DNA from: Bifidobacterium panos
GTDB taxonomy: Bacteria > Actinomycetota > Actinomycetes > Actinomycetales > Bifidobacteriaceae
NCBI RefSeq assembly: GCF_012932445.1
Contig: NZ_JAAIIJ010000004.1
Coordinates: forward strand, 38,746 to 102,745
Reading direction: 5' to 3'
DNA length: 64,000 nt
Positions 61,701-64,000 of this stretch are shown piece by piece. The notes under the pieces are model-generated. The model searched no databases, was not told where the DNA came from, and was given only the letters and a program-made list of their open reading frames with translations. The position numbers and the translations under genes were made by a program. Every line of letters begins with the position of its first letter. The stretch's first letter is position 1.

Positions 61701-64000
61701 GTCGACCTACACGGTGGAGTCCGGTAATAAGGTCACCGGCGAGCCGACCGCGACGCCTCAGGCCGGGTACACGTTCGTGGGCTGGAAGTCCAGCGAGGAC
61801 GACCTGCTGTACGGCAAGGACGGCGTGAAGGATAAGTACGTCGTCTCCGGCCTGAACCGGAATGTCACGTTCACCGCTCAGTACGAGCCGAACAACGGCG
61901 CGAAGGCGGTGTTCAACGCGAACGGCGGCCTGATCGACGGCAAGGACTCCAGCGTGACCCGCGAGGGCAAGCAGGGCGAGGCCTATGCCAAGCCCTCGGA
62001 CCCGACGCGTGATGGTTACACGTTCGTCAAGTGGCAGGACGCGGATGGCAATGAGCCGTCCGGCACGTACGCCACGGATGGCACGACCGTGTACACGGCC
62101 CAGTGGGAGGCGGACTCGTATGCCGTGTCGTTCAAGCAGGGCGATCACGGCGCGCTGACGGGCACCACGGACTATCAGGTTGCCACGGACGCGAAACTGG
62201 GCGACGCCGGCGTCACCGTTCCGACGGTTGAGGCCGAGGCCGGTTGGTCTCTGGTTGGCTGGCAGTCCGAGGAGTTCGGCCTGGTGACTTCCGACCAATT
62301 GTCCAGCCTGGTCATGCCCGCCAAGAGCGTGGAGTTCACGGCGCAGTATGCGCAGAACGCGACGGCCACGGTGATGTTCAACTTCAATGGCGGCACGGAT
62401 GCGGCTGGTAATGCGTGGACGAGCCTGTCGGGCCCGTTGGGCACGAAGTATGAGGTTCCCGCGAATCCGACGAAGGACGGGTACACGTTCAAGCAGTGGC
62501 TTGCGGATGGTAAGAAGGTTGATCCTTCGGGTACGTTCGATGCGGCGTCGCTGGTGCTGACGGCCGATTGGACCGCGAACGAGAACACGCTCACGTTCAA
62601 TAAGGGTGATCACGGCACGCTGACGGGCACCACCGGCTACACGGTGGCGACCGACGCGAGCCTGAAGGACGCGAAGGTCACCGCCCCGGAGGTCGCTTCC
62701 GAGGCCGGCTGGTCGTTCGTCGGCTGGCTGAGCGACGAGTTTGGTCTGGTCACCAGTGACGAGCTGGCGAACCTGACCATGCCGGGCAAGGACGTGACGC
62801 TGACGGCGCAGTATGTGCAGAATTCGACCGGTGTGGTGGTGTTCGCCTACAACGGCGGCACCGATGCGGACGGCAACGCGTCCAATATCCAGTCCGGCGC
62901 TTTGGGCACCACGTACACTACGCCTGCGAACCCGACGCGCACGGGTTACACGTTCACCGGCTGGGACAGGAACGTGTCGGGTAAGTTCGAGCAGTCGATG
63001 CTGCAGGTGAACGCCACGTGGAAGGCCAACATGTACAAGATCACGTACAAGCTCGACGGCGGCACGGACCCGAAGAACCCGAGCACGTACACGTATGGTG
63101 TGGGTGTCGCCAGCCTGAAGAACCCGACTCGCGAGGGTTACACGTTCGCCGGCTGGGCCGATGCGAAGGGCAACCTCGTCAGTGGTATCAGCGCCTCCGA
63201 CACGGGTGACAAGACCCTGACGGCCAAGTGGACGAAGAACGCGAGCACCGACGGGTTGAACCCGGACGGCGGCACGATCCCGTCCGACTGGACGGGTTCG
63301 GACGGCCAGTTGCCGATTCCGACCCGCGACGGCTATAAGTTCGATGGCTGGTTCGACGAGGACGGCAACCAGGTGACCACCCTGAAGGATGCGGTGGGCA
63401 AGAACCTGACGGCCAAGTGGACGAAGATCGACGACGCGTTCGACCCCGGCGACGGCCAGCTCCCCGACGACTGGACCGGTGCGGACGGCGAGCTTCCCAC
63501 CCCGACGCTGCCGGGTTACAAGTTCGACGGCTGGTATGACGAGGACGGCAACCAGGTCACCACGGTCAAGGACGCTGTCGGCAAGAAGCTGCATGCGAAG
63601 TGGACGAAGATCGACGACGCGTTCGACCCCGACGGCGGTCAGCTGCCGGACGATTGGACGGGCGAGGACGGCGAGCTGCCGACCCCGAGTCGTGACGGTT
63701 ACCGTTTCGACGGCTGGTATGACGAGGACGGCAACAAGGTCACCACGTTGAAGGACGCGGCCGGCAAGAAGCTGACCGCCCACTGGACCAAGCTGCCGAC
63801 CACGTTCGACGTGGACGGCGACGTGACCCTGCCCGACGATTGGACGGGCGAGGACGGCAAGCTGCCCGTGCCGACCAAGCCGGGTTACAAGTTCGACGGC
63901 TGGTACGACGAGGACGGCAACCCCGTGACCAACGCGGAGGACGCTGCCGGCAAGAAGCTGCACCCCAAGTGGACCCCGATCGACGAGGCGTTCGACCCGG
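58759..64000 (+). CDS. Giant secreted surface protein: C-type-lectin-like domain plus InlB-type repeats (partial)
   Basis: An ATG at 58759 behind TTAGGAG opens a frame with no stop to the window end (over 1,740 residues). Residues 1-43 form a signal peptide (RGLSRWLVAVVAAGL...VWAAD). Residues about 196-360 look like a C-type-lectin domain: NWSDAYAAAK, HLLTIESAGEH, then NWNPGQPD, EGCGEYG and QWNDI, i.e. the calcium-binding QPD and WND motifs. From about residue 480 onward come repeats of the Listeria-Bacteroides/InlB B-repeat type (GYTFxxW...YTAxW), about 65-75 residues each. From 63439 three 61-62-residue near-identical units (GYKFDGWYDEDGN) run to the edge. It is probably a wall-attached adhesin; the anchor is beyond the window. 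Codon structure creates a 1,730-codon antisense frame. Confidence 0.88.
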   Translation, partial: MVRFSSQSGLRRGLSRWLVAVVAAGLAALMVLAVAVPAVWAADKPSVTLNENRKTNVQAGSDTEDASYQLGNASVTGGNSSYVVVQVDSGYFTPAAAAPGTAEAQGALSGESGQDESGNDKYGSYVDGVDVKAGGKYTYVTFKMGDGSANITANDLQTYLQGLKFTMDGDTEQNVTVTVVGDSLQAEYNGKKYKAILYNGHAYALIDDQPMNWSDAYAAAKSTTLLAQKGHLLTIESAGEHNLIYKSFGNAYGWFGATRFTTAERAKMDGNTFSVTQQDGDIGWGEAWYWVTGPSAGTMLWTTNKASTGEAPEGVYTNWNPGQPDASGGAEGCGEYGRGDSGQWNDIRPGPTMNTYVEFENVSIPDGTTVSATVQRVDVSYDLDDVTSSNTASKALVGEAFSTTLTATKAADGRSLDVSSVSVSVGGKKLTKDTDYTFDTATGELAIKAENVTGNVSVSAKVLRQVAFVLGGDATAKTYGEMKNATPDSLSVENGKAVSAATGYKQPDVSMTAAGTGAGKKFAGWKSSVDGSVYSPEDVGKLTPSVDVTFTAQYEDTDKMTVRFDYAGGVDADKASSKTLTGREGTSYDVPVPSRAGYAFAGWTADPATVTPPAVGDATASYTADVTFTATWTAKPTTVTFSAGEGDNKHGELTATTPSSLLVTTEQKLSTDTNLPDDGPTVDADAGWRFLYWQSSVTDADNNETLGPVYQPSQVGDLKAQAGLKFTAVYEQLPEVSVVYNFNGGHDADNNTSVTLKGVDGTEYTDEAKAKVPDTTKLTRTGYTFKEWSPAVTGKYASVTYTAQWKQNTNNVNFVVSDEDKHGSLTGNTTYQVLTGEKVGGKPTVTADGGYRFVGWVSSENGKVYSQDSVDAYVVSGANKDITFTAKFVPESSVEVHYNYAGGYNKNNDSSLVLTGLEGAEYSDADKTAAAEEPTRTGYTFKQWDKTLSTTYQSVTYTAEWTVNPNTVTFDKGDGVSLEGESTYTVESGNKVTGEPTATPQAGYTFVGWKSSEDDLLYGKDGVKDKYVVSGLNRNVTFTAQYEPNNGAKAVFNANGGLIDGKDSSVTREGKQGEAYAKPSDPTRDGYTFVKWQDADGNEPSGTYATDGTTVYTAQWEADSYAVSFKQGDHGALTGTTDYQVATDAKLGDAGVTVPTVEAEAGWSLVGWQSEEFGLVTSDQLSSLVMPAKSVEFTAQYAQNATATVMFNFNGGTDAAGNAWTSLSGPLGTKYEVPANPTKDGYTFKQWLADGKKVDPSGTFDAASLVLTADWTANENTLTFNKGDHGTLTGTTGYTVATDASLKDAKVTAPEVASEAGWSFVGWLSDEFGLVTSDELANLTMPGKDVTLTAQYVQNSTGVVVFAYNGGTDADGNASNIQSGALGTTYTTPANPTRTGYTFTGWDRNVSGKFEQSMLQVNATWKANMYKITYKLDGGTDPKNPSTYTYGVGVASLKNPTREGYTFAGWADAKGNLVSGISASDTGDKTLTAKWTKNASTDGLNPDGGTIPSDWTGSDGQLPIPTRDGYKFDGWFDEDGNQVTTLKDAVGKNLTAKWTKIDDAFDPGDGQLPDDWTGADGELPTPTLPGYKFDGWYDEDGNQVTTVKDAVGKKLHAKWTKIDDAFDPDGGQLPDDWTGEDGELPTPSRDGYRFDGWYDEDGNKVTTLKDAAGKKLTAHWTKLPTTFDVDGDVTLPDDWTGEDGKLPVPTKPGYKFDGWYDEDGNPVTNAEDAAGKKLHPKWTPIDEAFDP

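Noticed and set aside
58771..63963. A 1,730-codon open frame on the minus strand
   Set aside because: It is the antisense of the signal-peptide and repeat-coding plus-strand gene. It is Arg/His/Gly/Val-rich with no recognisable domain and arises from high third-position GC.

Overview
The window reads as a Bifidobacterium chromosome segment. The evidence is high GC, a class II fructose-bisphosphate aldolase next to purA, paired YhgE/Pip membrane proteins, a GH2 beta-galactosidase, ABC importers with no PTS, and actinobacterial markers (DUF3107, DUF3052, DUF2342, actinobacterial DapD, DivIVA-like protein). The species cannot be fixed from sequence alone.

Layout. 0-4 kb: tail of an unknown gene, then a ribose-type sugar ABC importer (ATPase, permease, lipoprotein) ending in a strong terminator. 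4-10.5 kb (minus): polysaccharide deacetylase and two overlapping YhgE/Pip proteins. 10.6-15 kb: a 53-bp tandem repeat array, then fba, purA and two overlapping CrcB/Fluc fluoride channel genes. 15.1-20.4 kb (minus): an AT-richer defence-like block of an AbiH-family protein, a NUDIX hydrolase and a PLD-helicase-DUF3427 protein. 20.7-22.7 kb: cupin, methyltransferase, tRNA-Ser. 22.9-31.6 kb: polytopic membrane protein with a GT2 glycosyltransferase, dapD, an esterase and a polar amino acid ABC importer. 31.6-40 kb: lacZ with palindromic operator candidates, patatin, murI, dapF, VKOR, PHP phosphoesterase, DUF3107. 39.7-46.3 kb: a block resembling a conserved actinobacterial neighbourhood (degenerate phosphotransferase, UvrD-like helicase, DUF2342 protein, Lon-like secreted protease), two tiny antitoxin-like ORFs, DUF3052, tRNA-Val. 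46.4-53.8 kb: DivIVA-like protein, dxr, ispG, membrane hydrolase, recO, uppS. 53.8-57.6 kb: an RHH/PIN toxin-antitoxin pair, two components of a thiamine-precursor-type ABC importer without an ATPase, a Fic remnant and a stray copy of part of the importer gene.

57.6-64 kb is the most distinctive part. About 1.2 kb of non-coding DNA contains a ~346-bp direct duplication, a 17-bp-arm hairpin and a 9-G tract. It leads into a secreted surface protein on the plus strand that stays open to the window end (over 1,740 codons). This protein has a signal peptide, a C-type-lectin-like domain and a long series of InlB/Listeria-Bacteroides-type repeats ending in 61-residue tandem units. A long minus-strand open frame over the same DNA is an antisense shadow.

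Functional themes: cell-wall precursor supply (dapD, dapF, murI, dxr, ispG, uppS, deacetylase, DivIVA-like protein), sugar and amino acid uptake, phage defence or stress (AbiH, NUDIX-helicase, RHH/PIN), and host or cell adhesion (giant lectin-repeat protein).
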